A DNA stretch of 41,072 nucleotides from the NCBI GenBank assembly GCA_031415135.1, contig JANORB010000165.1:1-41072 (forward strand), in the 5' to 3' direction. Made by a program: the position numbers and the translations under genes. The notes under the pieces are model-generated. The model worked only from the letters and a program-made list of their open reading frames with translations, had not been told where the DNA came from and ran no database searches. This document shows, piece by piece, positions 1 to 8,884 of this stretch (position 1 is its first letter; the number at the start of each line of letters is the position of its first letter). This stretch comes from LGRD01 sp031415135 (GTDB taxonomy: Bacteria; Pseudomonadota; Gammaproteobacteria; Burkholderiales; Burkholderiaceae_C).

Positions 1-611
1 GCGTCCTTGATGCCGCCGTGGTAGTCGACCACGATCTCGCGCACCGGGTCGTAGTACATCGCGTTGACGGTGAAGTCGCGCCGCGCGGCGTCTTCGATCT
101 GCGGGCCCCACACGTTGTCGCGCAAGACCCGGCCCTCGGCATCGACAACCCGCGTCTTGCCCGCAAGCTCGCCCTTTGAAGTCTTCTCGTTGCCAGTGAC
201 CTGCTCGGCCGCGGCGGCGTCCATCACGGCGCGAAAGGTGGAGACCTCGATCACTTCGCTCAAGCCGCGGTCCTGCCGGCCACGCCCGAACACCACATGC
301 ACGATGCGAAAGCGCCGGCCGATGATGAAGGCGCGCCGGAACAGCCCCTTGACCTGCTCGGGCGTGGCATTGGTGGCCACATCGAAGTCCTTCGGCCTCA
401 GACCGACCAGCAGGTCGCGCACCGCACCGCCGACGATGTAGGCCTCAAAGCCCGCATCGGCCAGCGTGCTGACCACCTTGACCGCGCGCTCGTCGACCAG
501 GCCCTTGTCGATGCCGTGCTCGCTCTTGAGCACTTCGACGCGCTTGCCCGCGGCTGCGGCGCCCGCCTTCCCGGGCGAACCCAACAGCTTCTCGATGAAT
601 TTCTTGATCAT
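1..611 (-). CDS. pcnB: Poly(A) polymerase I, N-terminal part (cut by window edge)
   Basis: Adds 3' poly(A) tails to RNAs, marking them for decay. Only the first 203 residues are in view; the frame is open to the left edge. The class II nucleotidyltransferase head is clear: VGGAVRDLL at about residues 60-68, followed by KDFDVAT with the metal-binding Asp75 and Asp77. The later stretch RRDFTVNAMYYD, near the cut, is the usual second core motif. A basic N-terminal extension of about 30 residues precedes the domain, as in other proteobacterial PcnB. The start ATG overlaps the stop of the upstream HAD gene as ATGA. The head domain alone could fit a CCA-adding enzyme, but the N-terminal extension and the hda/HAD context favour PcnB. 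Confidence 0.9.
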   Translation of the reverse strand, partial: MIKKFIEKLLGSPGKAGAAAAGKRVEVLKSEHGIDKGLVDERAVKVVSTLADAGFEAYIVGGAVRDLLVGLRPKDFDVATNATPEQVKGLFRRAFIIGRRFRIVHVVFGRGRQDRGLSEVIEVSTFRAVMDAAAAEQVTGNEKTSKGELAGKTRVVDAEGRVLRDNVWGPQIEDAARRDFTVNAMYYDPVREIVVDYHGGIKD

Positions 612-1294
612 TCGAACAGTTTCAAAATTCGCCAGCCGCGTTCATGTGCCATGGCTTCCAGCGTTGCAGTGGGATTGGTCGCCACCGGATCGGTCGCACG
701 CTCCAGCAGCGGCAGGTCGTTGGTCGAATCGCTGTAGACGCTGATCCGGGAAAAGTCTCGCCAGCCCGCACCGCGCTGGGCCAGCCATTCCTCGACCCGG
801 CTGACCTTGCCGTCCCGGTAGCTCGGCGTGCCGGCGATGCAGCCGGTGATGGTACCCCCAGGCCCCCGTTCCAGCCGCACCGCCAGCAATTCGGCAATCC
901 CGAATGCGCGGGCGATCGGAGCGGTGACGAATTCGTTGGTGGCCGTGACCAGCGCCACCCAGTCGCCGCGGGCCTGGTGTTCGCGCACCAGCGCGAGTGC
1001 CTGCGGACGCAGGTTCGGCGTGATCACCTCATGCATGAATCGGGCGTGGGCTGCGCCGATCTGGGCCAGGCTGCGCCGGCGCAGCGGTTCGGTGGCGAAC
1101 TTGACATAGGCGTGGATGTCGAGGCGGCCGGCCTGGTACTGGGCATGGAACGCGTTGTTGCGGCGCCGGAAATCGGCTTCGTCGACCCAGCCCAGGCGGA
1201 TCACGAACTCGCCCCAGGCATGGTCCGAATCAAGCGGCAGCAGGGTGTCGTCCAGATCGAACAGGCACAGGTTGTTCTGGACCACGCCCGTCAT
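608..1294 (-). CDS. HAD-superfamily phosphatase, subfamily IB (SerB-like)
   Basis: A 228-residue hydrolase with all HAD motifs. Motif I is FDLDDTL, with nucleophile Asp13 and acid/base Asp15. A helical cap follows. Motif II is the Thr of VTATNE, and the later SDSTNDLPLLE carries the metal-binding acidic residues. Length and cap position match the HAD-IB group, which includes phosphoserine phosphatase and histidinol-phosphatase-like enzymes; the sequence does not fix the substrate. The gene overlaps hda upstream and pcnB downstream by 4 bases each, so the three are almost certainly translated from one message. The conserved neighbourhood with hda and pcnB is typical of Burkholderiales. Confidence 0.88.
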   Translation of the reverse strand: MTGVVQNNLCLFDLDDTLLPLDSDHAWGEFVIRLGWVDEADFRRRNNAFHAQYQAGRLDIHAYVKFATEPLRRRSLAQIGAAHARFMHEVITPNLRPQALALVREHQARGDWVALVTATNEFVTAPIARAFGIAELLAVRLERGPGGTITGCIAGTPSYRDGKVSRVEEWLAQRGAGWRDFSRISVYSDSTNDLPLLERATDPVATNPTATLEAMAHERGWRILKLFE

Positions 1295-1962
1295 GAATCA
1301 CCCTCTTCCACCAGCATTTGTTTGAGCATGGGCACCGTGATGGCGCGTTGGGTGGACAGCGAAAAACCGTCCAGGCGGTCGAGCATCGCCATCAGGTGCT
1401 TGAGGTCGCGCGCGAAGCGTGTGAGCAGGTGGTCCACGACCTCGTCGGAGAGAAACACGCCTCGGTGGTCGGCCTCGCGGCGCAGCGCCGCGCGCACGCC
1501 GGCATCGTTCAACGGTTGCAGCGCGAACACATGGCCCCAGCCGAGGCGGGTGCGCAAATCCTCTCGCAAGGCCAGGTCGACCGGCGGCACCCGGCCGGCC
1601 GCCACCACCGCGGCACCCTGGGTCGCGCCTTGCACGAACAGCGCGAACGCAGCCTGCTGCTGGCCCGCGTCGAAGTGGTCGCATTCGTCCAGCACGATCA
1701 GGCCCCAGTGCTCGTCGTGCACCCAGGGCGCCGGATCGGCGGCGCTGAACCAGCCGGCGCGCGCGCCGCGCTGCTGGAAGCGCTGCGCCAGCGCCTGCAG
1801 CAGGTGCGTCTTGCCGGTGCCCTCGGCACCCCACAGGTAGACCGGCGCACTGGCGGACGAAAGCGCTGCAAGGTGGGCCAGGGCCGGCGCATTGCCGCCC
1901 GGCACGAAGTTGTCGAACGAGCGCAACGGCTCGGTGCCCATGGGCAGCGGAATCTGCCTCAT
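1291..1962 (-). CDS. hda: DnaA regulatory inactivator Hda
   Basis: A 223-residue AAA+ protein related to DnaA domain III. With the DNA-loaded sliding clamp, Hda stimulates ATP hydrolysis by DnaA and prevents re-initiation of replication. The N-terminus MRQIPLPMG carries a QIPLPM stretch resembling the clamp-binding motif of Hda. Walker A is GAEGTGKTHLL at about residues 45-55. The Walker B region is LIVLDECDHFD, and the C-terminal DLKHLMAMLDRLD resembles the AAA+ lid of DnaA relatives. The frame extends upstream, but the start at 1962 gives the expected clamp motif at the N-terminus and overlaps the permease stop as ATGA. DnaA domain IV is absent, which excludes DnaA itself. Confidence 0.92.
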   Translation of the reverse strand: MRQIPLPMGTEPLRSFDNFVPGGNAPALAHLAALSSASAPVYLWGAEGTGKTHLLQALAQRFQQRGARAGWFSAADPAPWVHDEHWGLIVLDECDHFDAGQQQAAFALFVQGATQGAAVVAAGRVPPVDLALREDLRTRLGWGHVFALQPLNDAGVRAALRREADHRGVFLSDEVVDHLLTRFARDLKHLMAMLDRLDGFSLSTQRAITVPMLKQMLVEEGDS

Positions 1963-3020
1963 CCGCGGTACAGCTGACTTTCCAGGTACAGCACGCGCAG
2001 ACGCCGAACCGCCACCACCAGCACCGCGCTCAGCGGCAAGGCGATCAGCACCCCGACAAAGCCGAACAGGTGGCCGAACGCCAACAGCGCGAAGATCACC
2101 ATCAACGGATTCATGCCGATGCGCTCGCCGACCAGGCGCGGCGTGAGGTACAGGCTCTCGCCCACCTGCCCGATGCCGTACACCACCGCCACCGCGACCA
2201 CCCCGTACCAGCTGGCGAACTGCAGCAGCCCGGCCAGCAACGCCAGCACCAGGCCGATGCCGAAGCCGACATACGGGATGAACATGGCCAGGCCGGTGAA
2301 CACCCCGACCGGCAGGGCCAGATCGAAGCCGAACAGCGCCAACCCGATGCTGTAGAAAGCGGCCAGGATCAACATCACCAGGAGTTGACCGCGCAGGTAC
2401 TGGCCCAGCACGGTGTCGCACTCCTGAACGAACCCTTCGACGCCGTCGCGCATGCGCGGAGGCACCATCTCGCGCACCCGCTGCACCAGGTTCGGCCAGT
2501 CCATCAACAGGTAGAACAGCACCACCGGCACCAGGATGGCATTGCCGATGATGGCCAGCAAGATGCTGCCGCCGATGCGCGCCGAACTCAGCACCGTCGC
2601 CAGCCACTCTTCGAGGTTCGCGTCCAGGTACTTGAGCACGAAGGTCTTGATGCTGGCGGTGTCCAGCGCCACGTTGATGCCGTACTGGGCCAGCCAGGGC
2701 GCCAGCCCCTTGTTCAACCGGTCGGCCAGCAACGGGATCTGCTCCCGCAGCAAGGGCAGTTCCTTGGACATGATCGGCACGATCAGCAGCACCAGCGCCA
2801 GCAACATCAGGATGCCGGTCAACTCCACCAGCACCACGGCCAGAACGCGCGGCGTGCGCAACCCCACCAGCCGTTCCACCGCCGGGTGCAGCACGTAGGC
2901 CAACACCGCGCCCACCAGAAAAGGGGTCAGCACCGGCGCCAGCAGCCAGATCGCACCCAGCCCCAGCACGCCAAGCGCGAGCCAGGTCAAGGATTGGCGT
3001 TGAGCGGTGTTGAACTTCAT
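1959..3020 (-). CDS. AI-2E family transporter (PerM-like permease)
   Basis: A 353-residue polytopic inner-membrane protein. Hydrophobic segments lie near residues 10-35, 60-85, 150-175, 210-235, 235-265 and 300-345. Between the second and third is a long hydrophilic stretch of about 65 residues. This is the layout of the AI-2E/PerM family (PF01594). The signature PYVGFGIGL, followed by VYGIGQVGES and LTPRLVGERIGMNPL, is typical. Family members have been linked to autoinducer-2 export or Na+/H+ antiport; the substrate here cannot be deduced. It is first in the four-gene overlapping chain. In many relatives purM is upstream, but here a SirB1-type gene is. Confidence 0.9.
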   Translation of the reverse strand: MKFNTAQRQSLTWLALGVLGLGAIWLLAPVLTPFLVGAVLAYVLHPAVERLVGLRTPRVLAVVLVELTGILMLLALVLLIVPIMSKELPLLREQIPLLADRLNKGLAPWLAQYGINVALDTASIKTFVLKYLDANLEEWLATVLSSARIGGSILLAIIGNAILVPVVLFYLLMDWPNLVQRVREMVPPRMRDGVEGFVQECDTVLGQYLRGQLLVMLILAAFYSIGLALFGFDLALPVGVFTGLAMFIPYVGFGIGLVLALLAGLLQFASWYGVVAVAVVYGIGQVGESLYLTPRLVGERIGMNPLMVIFALLAFGHLFGFVGVLIALPLSAVLVVAVRRLRVLYLESQLYRG

Positions 3021-3125
3021 GGGTGACGGGCGGCCGCGCCAAAGGCAATGCGGTGCGGGAGCACCGGCGCAAGGCTGCGCGGATTCTACGGGCCCGCTCC
3101 CCCGGCCGGCCGTCTCGCCCGGCGG

Positions 3126-3995
3126 TCAATGCAGGCGCGCCGGCCCCGGCCCGCCCATGCCGGCCAGGCGTTCACTGATGGCGGCGTGATCGTCCGCGCC
3201 ATGTGCGTTGGCCAGATAGGCCGCCAGGTCCGTGGCGGCTGATTCGTCCAAGCCGAGTTCGGCGCGCGTCAAGCCGCGGTCGCGCCGCTCCTCCCAGGCC
3301 TGCGGGAGCAGCACCACCAGGCGGTCCATCACCGCCAGCAGGCGCGGCCAGTCTTCGGCGGCGCGGTGGATTTCCTTCAAATTGCGCAGCATGCGGGCGA
3401 GCACGTCGCGCGCGGGTGCCGCCTGCAAGAACAGCCCCAGCGGGGCATCGAAGTCGCCCAGCAGCCCACGCGTGCGCTTGTACGGCGCCAGCAGTTCGTC
3501 GAGCTGCTCACGCGACAGAGAATGCCCGGTGAACGGATCCACCACGACCTCGCCTTCGGGCATGCGCAGCTTGATGAGGAAGTGCCCGGGGAACGAGACG
3601 CCCCGGGCCATCAGCCCGATCTGGGTCGCCAACTCGATGTACAAAACGGCCAGCGTGATGGGAATCCCACGCCGGGTGCTGAGCACGCTGTGCAGGTAGC
3701 TGTTGCGCGGGTCGTAGTAGTTGTTGACGTTGCCGGCGAAGCCCATGTCCTGGAAGAAGAAGCGGTTCAACCAGCGCAGGCGCTGCACCGGCACGGCGTC
3801 GGGCGGAATCCGGCGCTTGAGCTTGGCCGCGAGCATGTCGATCTCTGCCAGCACGGCCTGGGTGTCGAGCTGCGGGAAATCGTCTTGCGCGATGGCCGCA
3901 GCCGCTTCGGTCAGCGACAGGCTGGCGTCTTCGGCCACCAGGGTGGCGAAGTATTCGAGCGCGGTGGGTGGCTCAAACTGCAAAGGCGCGGCCAT
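3126..3995 (-). CDS. SirB1-family transglutaminase-like/TPR protein
   Basis: A 289-residue cytoplasmic protein of the SirB1/YchA type. The N-terminal half has the transglutaminase-like core: LNRFFFQDMGFAGN, then YYDPRNSYLHSVLSTRRGIPITLAVLYIE, then FPGHFLIKL and VVDPFTGHSLS. The C-terminal third is helical and TPR-like (LRNLKEIHRAAEDWPRLLAVMDRLVVLLP). The family is widespread in proteobacteria and its biochemical role is not settled; it usually lacks a full transglutaminase catalytic triad. The start lies 9 bases after the murJ stop on the same strand, so the two are probably co-transcribed. Confidence 0.85.
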   Translation of the reverse strand: MAAPLQFEPPTALEYFATLVAEDASLSLTEAAAAIAQDDFPQLDTQAVLAEIDMLAAKLKRRIPPDAVPVQRLRWLNRFFFQDMGFAGNVNNYYDPRNSYLHSVLSTRRGIPITLAVLYIELATQIGLMARGVSFPGHFLIKLRMPEGEVVVDPFTGHSLSREQLDELLAPYKRTRGLLGDFDAPLGLFLQAAPARDVLARMLRNLKEIHRAAEDWPRLLAVMDRLVVLLPQAWEERRDRGLTRAELGLDESAATDLAAYLANAHGADDHAAISERLAGMGGPGPARLH

Positions 3996-4004
3996 GCAAG
4001 CAGT

Positions 4005-5561
4005 TTAGCTTCGGCGGGCAAACTGGCGCAGTTTCAAACCCGTCGCGATCAGCGTGCCGAAATACAGCACGGCGGCCCCACCGAGGAACGCCGCGAGCCA
4101 GCTGATCCGCACCCAGGGGCGCTCGCGAAGTCCGATCCAGTCGATGGCCTGGGCGCCCCAGGCCAGCAACCCGCCCAGCAACACCGATGCCAGCAGCACC
4201 CGCAGGAAAAACGCGCCCCAACCCGGCAGCGGAACGTAGGCGCCGCAGCGCCGCAGGCCGACGAACAGCCACGTCGCGTTGATCACCGCACCGAGGCCGA
4301 TCGACAACGCCAGGCCGGCGTGGCCGATGTACGGAACAAACACCAGGTTCATCAATTGCGTCAACACCAGCACGGCCACGGCGATCTTGACGGGCGTGCG
4401 AATGTCCTGCCGCGCGTAGAAGCCGGGCGCGAGGATCTTCACGCCCACCAGGCCCATCAGGCCGACGCCATAGCCCATCAACGCCGTGGTCGTCATCTGC
4501 ACGGCGAGCGCATCGAATTGGCCATAGTGAAACAGCACCGCCACCAGCGCTTTCGGGAAGACCACCAGCGCCACCGCGCACGGCAGCGCCAGCAACAGCA
4601 CCAGGCGCAGCCCCCAGTCCAGCAAACCGGAATAGGTGGCGGCGTCGTCCCTGGCCTGCGCGGCGGAAAGCTGCGGCAGCAGGATCACCCCCAGCGCCAC
4701 GCCGAGCAACGCGGTCGGAAACTCCATCAGGCGATCCGCATACACCAGCCACGACACCGCGCCCACCGCCACATGCGAGGCGATCTGCGTGTTGATGATG
4801 TGCGAAACATGGGCCACCGACACGCCCAGCAGCGCCGGCGCCATCTGCGACAGGATGCGCGACACACCAGGGTGCGCCCACGCCGCGCGAACCAAAGCCG
4901 GAGCAAGGCGAATGTGCGGCAGGCCCCCGATACGCCGCAGCGCCGGCACCTGGACCGCCAGTTGCAGCACCCCACCCACCAGCACACCCGCGGCCAGCGC
5001 GTAGATCGGCTCCAGGCCCCAGCGGCCGAACCACGGCGCGAGCCACCAACCGGCGGCGATCACCGACAGGTTCAGCAGCAGCGGCGTGGCGGCCGGGACG
5101 GCAAAACGCTTCCACGTGTTCAGAATCCCGGCCGACAGCGACACCATCGAGATGAAACCGATGTACGGGAACATCCAGCGCGTCATCACCACGGCCGGCT
5201 CGAATTGCTCCAGCCCCGAGGCCATCAGCCACACGATCACCGGCGCCGCCACCACGCCCAGCGCGCAGGTCAGGACCAGGGCCCAGAACAACACAGTGGC
5301 CACGGCGTCGATCAAGGACCGCGTGGCGGCGTCACCCTCGCGCGAACGGGTTGCCGCAAGAATGGGCACAAAAGCCTGCGAGAACGCGCCTTCGCCGAAC
5401 AGCCGGCGCAGCAAGTTGGGGATGCGGAACGCCACGTTGTAGGCATCGGTCCACGCGCCGGCGCCGAACATCGACGCCACCATGATTTCGCGCGCCAGCC
5501 CCGTCACCCGCGAAGCCAGCGTGAACAACGAAACAACGGAGGCGGCGCGCAGCAAGTTCAT
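4005..5561 (-). CDS. murJ: Lipid II flippase MurJ
   Basis: A 518-residue integral membrane protein of the MVF/MOP superfamily. It moves lipid-linked peptidoglycan precursors across the inner membrane. The N-terminus MNLLRAASVVSLFTLASRVTG is the usual start of MurJ. It is followed by the conserved REIMVASMFGAGAWTDAYNVAFRIPNLLR-type region (residues about 25-53) and FGEGAFSQAFVPI. Hydrophobic segments run to the C-terminus, consistent with 14 helices. PGFYARQDIRTPVKIA near residue 380 is another family hallmark. Divergent to rpsT with 159 bases between the starts, an order common in betaproteobacteria. Confidence 0.95.
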   Translation of the reverse strand: MNLLRAASVVSLFTLASRVTGLAREIMVASMFGAGAWTDAYNVAFRIPNLLRRLFGEGAFSQAFVPILAATRSREGDAATRSLIDAVATVLFWALVLTCALGVVAAPVIVWLMASGLEQFEPAVVMTRWMFPYIGFISMVSLSAGILNTWKRFAVPAATPLLLNLSVIAAGWWLAPWFGRWGLEPIYALAAGVLVGGVLQLAVQVPALRRIGGLPHIRLAPALVRAAWAHPGVSRILSQMAPALLGVSVAHVSHIINTQIASHVAVGAVSWLVYADRLMEFPTALLGVALGVILLPQLSAAQARDDAATYSGLLDWGLRLVLLLALPCAVALVVFPKALVAVLFHYGQFDALAVQMTTTALMGYGVGLMGLVGVKILAPGFYARQDIRTPVKIAVAVLVLTQLMNLVFVPYIGHAGLALSIGLGAVINATWLFVGLRRCGAYVPLPGWGAFFLRVLLASVLLGGLLAWGAQAIDWIGLRERPWVRISWLAAFLGGAAVLYFGTLIATGLKLRQFARRS

Positions 5562-5676
5562 GAGCAGCGAGGAACGGCTCGCGCGCGAGTCGGGTTCAGG
5601 GAAGGCTTTGGGTCAGCGCAATTATAGGGAGCGGCGTGCGGCGCCCCGAAGACGAGCAGGCCCTGCAGGGAGCGGA

Positions 5677-5685
5677 TGCTATACT
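5677..5685 (+). promoter_or_regulatory. Extended -10 promoter of rpsT
   Basis: TGCTATACT is a TGn-TATACT extended -10 element located 35 bases before the rpsT start. No good -35 hexamer sits 16-18 bases upstream, which extended -10 promoters can tolerate. The predicted transcription start would be near 5692. Confidence 0.6.
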
Positions 5686-5720
5686 TGCGGGCTTCGTTCC
5701 ACCCCAACACCAGCTACAGC

Positions 5721-6017
5721 ATGGCCACCACCTCCAAAGCCAAGAAAAAGACCGTTCGCATCGCCTCCGGCTTGAAGCGCGTGCGGCAGGACGTGAAGCT
5801 CAACGCGGCCAACACCGCGCTGCGTTCGAAGTTCCGCACCGTCATCAAGAATGTGCAGAAGGCGGTTGTCGCTGGTGACAAGGCCAAGGCAGCCGACCTG
5901 TACAAGACCGCCCAAACCGTGATCGACTCGGTCGCCGACAAAGGCCTGTTCCACAAGAACAAGGCCGCGCGCCACAAGAGCCGGTTGTCGGCCAAGGTCA
6001 AGGCGCTCGCTGCCTGA
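5721..6017 (+). CDS. rpsT: 30S ribosomal protein S20
   Basis: A 98-residue, Lys/Arg/Ala-rich protein that binds 16S rRNA in the small ribosomal subunit. The sequence VRIASGLKRVRQDVKLNAANT and the C-terminal NKAARHKSRLSAKVKALA are diagnostic of bS20. The frame is open for 15 codons upstream, but the start MATTSKAKKK matches the family N-terminus, and the earlier candidate overlaps the promoter. No strong Shine-Dalgarno sequence precedes the start. Monocistronic: its own extended -10 promoter is upstream and an intrinsic terminator follows 23 bases after the stop. Confidence 0.97.
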   Translation: MATTSKAKKKTVRIASGLKRVRQDVKLNAANTALRSKFRTVIKNVQKAVVAGDKAKAADLYKTAQTVIDSVADKGLFHKNKAARHKSRLSAKVKALAA

Positions 6018-6040
6018 GCGTTTTTCAGCGCCGACGTAGA

Positions 6041-6067
6041 AAAGGCTCGCATCGCGAGCCTTTTTTC
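6041..6067 (+). terminator. Intrinsic terminator of rpsT
   Basis: An inverted repeat AAGGCTCGC-ATC-GCGAGCCTT forms a 9-bp stem with a 3-base loop and runs into a stretch of T residues (TTTTTTCTT). The A-run on the left arm could also let it act on the opposite strand for the DUF3579 gene, which ends at 6083. Confidence 0.92.
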
Positions 6068-6082
6068 TTGCCTCGGCGCCTC

Positions 6083-6409
6083 TCAGGCCTGCTCCGGCAA
6101 ACCCTGCGTGGATGGCGCGGCAATCACCTGGAGCCGGTTTTCGCGCGCAAAGTTCGTCACAAAGTCCCAGGCCATCGGCTCGATGCCGCGCAAGGCCTCA
6201 TTGACGATGACACATTTGATGCCCTCGATCGTGCGCGGAACGCAGTAAGGCGAATAGCCGATGAATGCACCGATTCCGCCGGCAGCGCCCGCAGGCCGAA
6301 AGCATGACATCGCACCCGCCAGCCGCTCGGACCAATCGCTGGGGCGGAAGGTGTTGCCCTCCAGCGTGACGCCCTTGATCACGAGTTCGCGGGGTTTGGG
6401 CGCGGGCAT
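6083..6409 (-). CDS. DUF3579 domain protein
   Basis: A 108-residue protein matching the betaproteobacterial DUF3579 family, whose function is unknown. Recognisable stretches are VIKGVTLEGNTFRPSDWSER at the start, GYSPYCVPRTIEGIKCVIVN in the middle and MAWDFVTNFARENRL near the end. The start at 6409 was chosen because the protein then begins just before the conserved ITxxG region at the family's usual length. The frame continues upstream without family-like sequence. It diverges from argD, and the 229 bases between the two starts should hold both promoters. In many relatives this gene also sits next to argD/argF. Confidence 0.8.
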   Translation of the reverse strand: MPAPKPRELVIKGVTLEGNTFRPSDWSERLAGAMSCFRPAGAAGGIGAFIGYSPYCVPRTIEGIKCVIVNEALRGIEPMAWDFVTNFARENRLQVIAAPSTQGLPEQA

Positions 6410-6638
6410 GGGGTGCGGTCGGGGGGTGTGCGTGGGCCATGGCGGATGGTCGTTCCACAAGGGCCGTCGAATCGAAAGAAGGATTGTGTCGCTGTTTTGC
6501 TGCAGCGCAGCAGCACCGATGCCGTGGAGGGACGCGTTCATCCCGGCTACATCGGCACTTCCCACGCGCCCCGTAGAATTCGGGGGCGCAGGACGTGACA
6601 AATCGGCGCGTGTTGCGGTTTTTTTAGGTGGAATGCCC

Positions 6639-7853
6639 ATGAATGCTCCCGACAGACTGCCCGTCTCCCTCGAACCGCATGTGATGAAGACCTATGGGCG
6701 CCTGCCCATCGCGTTGTCGCACGGCCGGGGCTGCTGGGTCTGGGACACCGAGGGCAAGAAGTACCTGGACGGGCTGGGTGGCATCGCCGTCAACACGCTG
6801 GGGCACGCGCATCCGAAACTGGTGCCTGCGCTGCAAGAGCAGATCGGCCGGCTGATCCACAGCTCCAACTACTACCTGGTGCCGCTGCAGGAACAACTGG
6901 CCGCCAAGCTGTGCGAACTCTCCGGCTTGAGCAACGTCTTCTTTTGCAGCACCGGGCTTGAAGCCAACGAGGCGGCGCTGAAACTCGCCCGCAAGTTCGG
7001 CCACGACAAGGGCATCGACCGCCCCGAGATCGTGGTCTACGAAAAAGCCTTTCACGGCCGCTCCATCGCCACCTTGTCGGCCACCGGCAACCCCAAGGTT
7101 CAGGCCGGTTTCGGCCCCCTGGTCGAAGGCTTCGTGCGGGTGGCGCTCAACGACTTGGCGTTCATCGAGAACGTGGCGCGCACCAACCCCAATGTCGTGG
7201 CCATCTTCCTTGAGGTGATCCAGGGCGAGGGTGGCATCAACCCGGCCACGGTCGGCTACTTGCAAGCCATTCGCCGCATCTGCGACGAGCAAGGCTGGTT
7301 GCTGATGCTCGACGAGGTGCAGTGTGGCCTGGGCCGCACCGGCAAATGGTTTGCCCACCAGTGGGCCGGCATCCTGCCCGACGTGATGCCGCTGGCCAAG
7401 GGGCTGGGTTCGGGCGTGCCGGTCGGCGCGGTGGTATGCGGGCCCAAGGCGGCGGGCATCTTCAGCCCCGGCAACCACGGCAGCACCTTCGGTGGCAACC
7501 CGCTGGCCATGCGGGCAGGTGTCGAAACGCTGCGCATCATGGAAGAAGAAGGCCTGCTGGCCAACGCCGCCACGGTGGGCGCGGTGCTCAAGGCCGGCCT
7601 GGAATCCGAACTCGCCGGGGTGGCCGGCTTCGTCGAAGTGCGTGGCCAGGGCCTGATGCTCGGCATCGAACTCGACCGCCCCTGCGGTGACCTGCTCGGG
7701 CGTGCCGCCGAGGCGGGCCTGCTGCTCAGCGTCACCGCGGACCGGGTGATCCGCCTGGTGCCGCCGTTGATCCTGGGCCTGGACGAGGCGCGCCAGATCG
7801 TCGCCATCCTGTGCCCGCTGATCAAGACGTTCCTGGCCGAATCGCGGCCGTGA
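6639..7853 (+). CDS. argD: Acetylornithine aminotransferase
   Basis: A 404-residue class III PLP aminotransferase. It converts N-acetylglutamate semialdehyde to N-acetylornithine in arginine synthesis and may also act in the succinyl-diaminopimelate branch of lysine synthesis. The PLP lysine is Lys254 in PLAKGLGSGVP. Other family marks are STGLEANEAALKLAR, FHGRSIATLSATGN, and LDEVQCGLGRTG with cofactor-binding Asp225. An in-frame ATG lies 6 bases upstream, but the Shine-Dalgarno-like AGGTGGA at 6626-6632 is correctly spaced only for the ATG at 6639. A TAGAAT -10-like hexamer at 6574-6579 is a weak promoter candidate. argF follows after about 20 bases, suggesting an arg operon. Confidence 0.93.
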   Translation: MNAPDRLPVSLEPHVMKTYGRLPIALSHGRGCWVWDTEGKKYLDGLGGIAVNTLGHAHPKLVPALQEQIGRLIHSSNYYLVPLQEQLAAKLCELSGLSNVFFCSTGLEANEAALKLARKFGHDKGIDRPEIVVYEKAFHGRSIATLSATGNPKVQAGFGPLVEGFVRVALNDLAFIENVARTNPNVVAIFLEVIQGEGGINPATVGYLQAIRRICDEQGWLLMLDEVQCGLGRTGKWFAHQWAGILPDVMPLAKGLGSGVPVGAVVCGPKAAGIFSPGNHGSTFGGNPLAMRAGVETLRIMEEEGLLANAATVGAVLKAGLESELAGVAGFVEVRGQGLMLGIELDRPCGDLLGRAAEAGLLLSVTADRVIRLVPPLILGLDEARQIVAILCPLIKTFLAESRP

Positions 7854-7873
7854 AGCCGCCGATGAAACCCGGC

Positions 7874-8793
7874 ATGAGTCTCATCAAGCACTACCTGCAG
7901 TTCAAGGACTTCCGCGCCGAGGAATACGCCTATCTGTTCGAGCGCATGGGCATCATCAAGAAGCGCTTCAAGAACTACGAGAAGTACACGCCGCTGGTGG
8001 ACCGCACCTTGGCGATGATTTTCGAGAAGGCCTCCACCCGCACCCGCGTGAGCTTTGAGGCCGGCATGTACCAGATGGGCGGCTCGGTCGTGCACCTGAC
8101 CACCGGCGACAGCCACCTGGGCCGCGCCGAGCCGGTGGAAGACACGGCCAAGGTGATCAGCCGCATGGTCGACATCGTGATGATCCGCACCTACGAGCAG
8201 ACCAAGCTCGAAGGCTTTGCCGCCAGCTCGCGCGTGCCGGTGATCAACGGCCTGACCAACGAATACCACCCGTGCCAGATCCTGGCCGACATCTTCACCT
8301 ACATCGAACACCGCGGCAGCATCACCGGCAAGGTCGTGGCCTGGGTGGGTGACGGCAACAACATGGCCAACACCTGGCTGCAGGCGGCCGACATCCTGGT
8401 TTCACGCTGCACGTGAGCACGCCCACCGGCTACGAGATCGACGCGCGCGTGGCGGGTGTCAGCAACACCGGCTGCGTCAAGGTTTTCAAGCACCCGCTGG
8501 ACGCCTGCCAAGGCGCGCACCTGGTGACCACCGATGTGTGGACCAGCATGGGCTTTGAGGCCGAGAACGCCGAGCGCAAGCTGGCCTTCGCCGACTGGTG
8601 CGTCGACCGCGCCATGATGGCCGCAGCCCAGCCCGATGCGCTGTTCATGCATTGCCTGCCGGCGCACCGCGGCGAAGAGGTGGCCGCCGACGTGATCGAC
8701 GGGCCGCAGTCGGTGGTGTGGGACGAGGCCGAGAACCGGCTGCACGCGCAGAAGGCGCTGATGGAGTACCTGCTGCTCGGCCGCATCGGCTGA
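7874..8793 (+). pseudogene. argF: Ornithine carbamoyltransferase, interrupted by a one-base frameshift
   Basis: Would make citrulline from ornithine and carbamoyl phosphate. Frame 1 runs from 7874 (an alternative ATG is at 7862) and holds IKHYLQFKDF, the carbamoyl-phosphate loop EKASTRTRVSFEAGMYQ, MVMIRT-type sequence, and NEYHPCQILADIFTYIEHRG. After Leu175 at 8396-8398 the frame changes and ends at 8416. The rest, from about 8400 to 8793, continues in the next frame with GFTLHVSTPTGYE, LVTTDVWTSMG and the catalytic HCLPAHRGEE. Adding one G near 8399 (CTGGGTTTC instead of CTGGTTTC) restores a protein of normal length. Either a genuine inactivating deletion or a sequencing/assembly error; everything else in the gene is intact, which suggests a recent event or an error. 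Confidence 0.9.
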
Positions 8794-8884
8794 GTTCGAC
8801 CGAGGCCCATTCGGGCCACCCGGGCAAGGTGTGCGAAAAAACCGACACCACGCGCGGCGACGCGGTGCTACCTTCTCGGCTGCC

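Noticed and set aside
3366..5627. A 753-residue open frame on the plus strand
   Set aside because: It lies opposite SirB1-type and murJ genes, is rich in His, Gln and Arg with no domain, and is explained by GC-driven lack of stop codons on the reverse of real genes.
8798..8830. GGCCC/GGGCC hairpin after argF as a terminator
   Set aside because: Stem is short and no T-run follows, so it is not supported as an intrinsic terminator.
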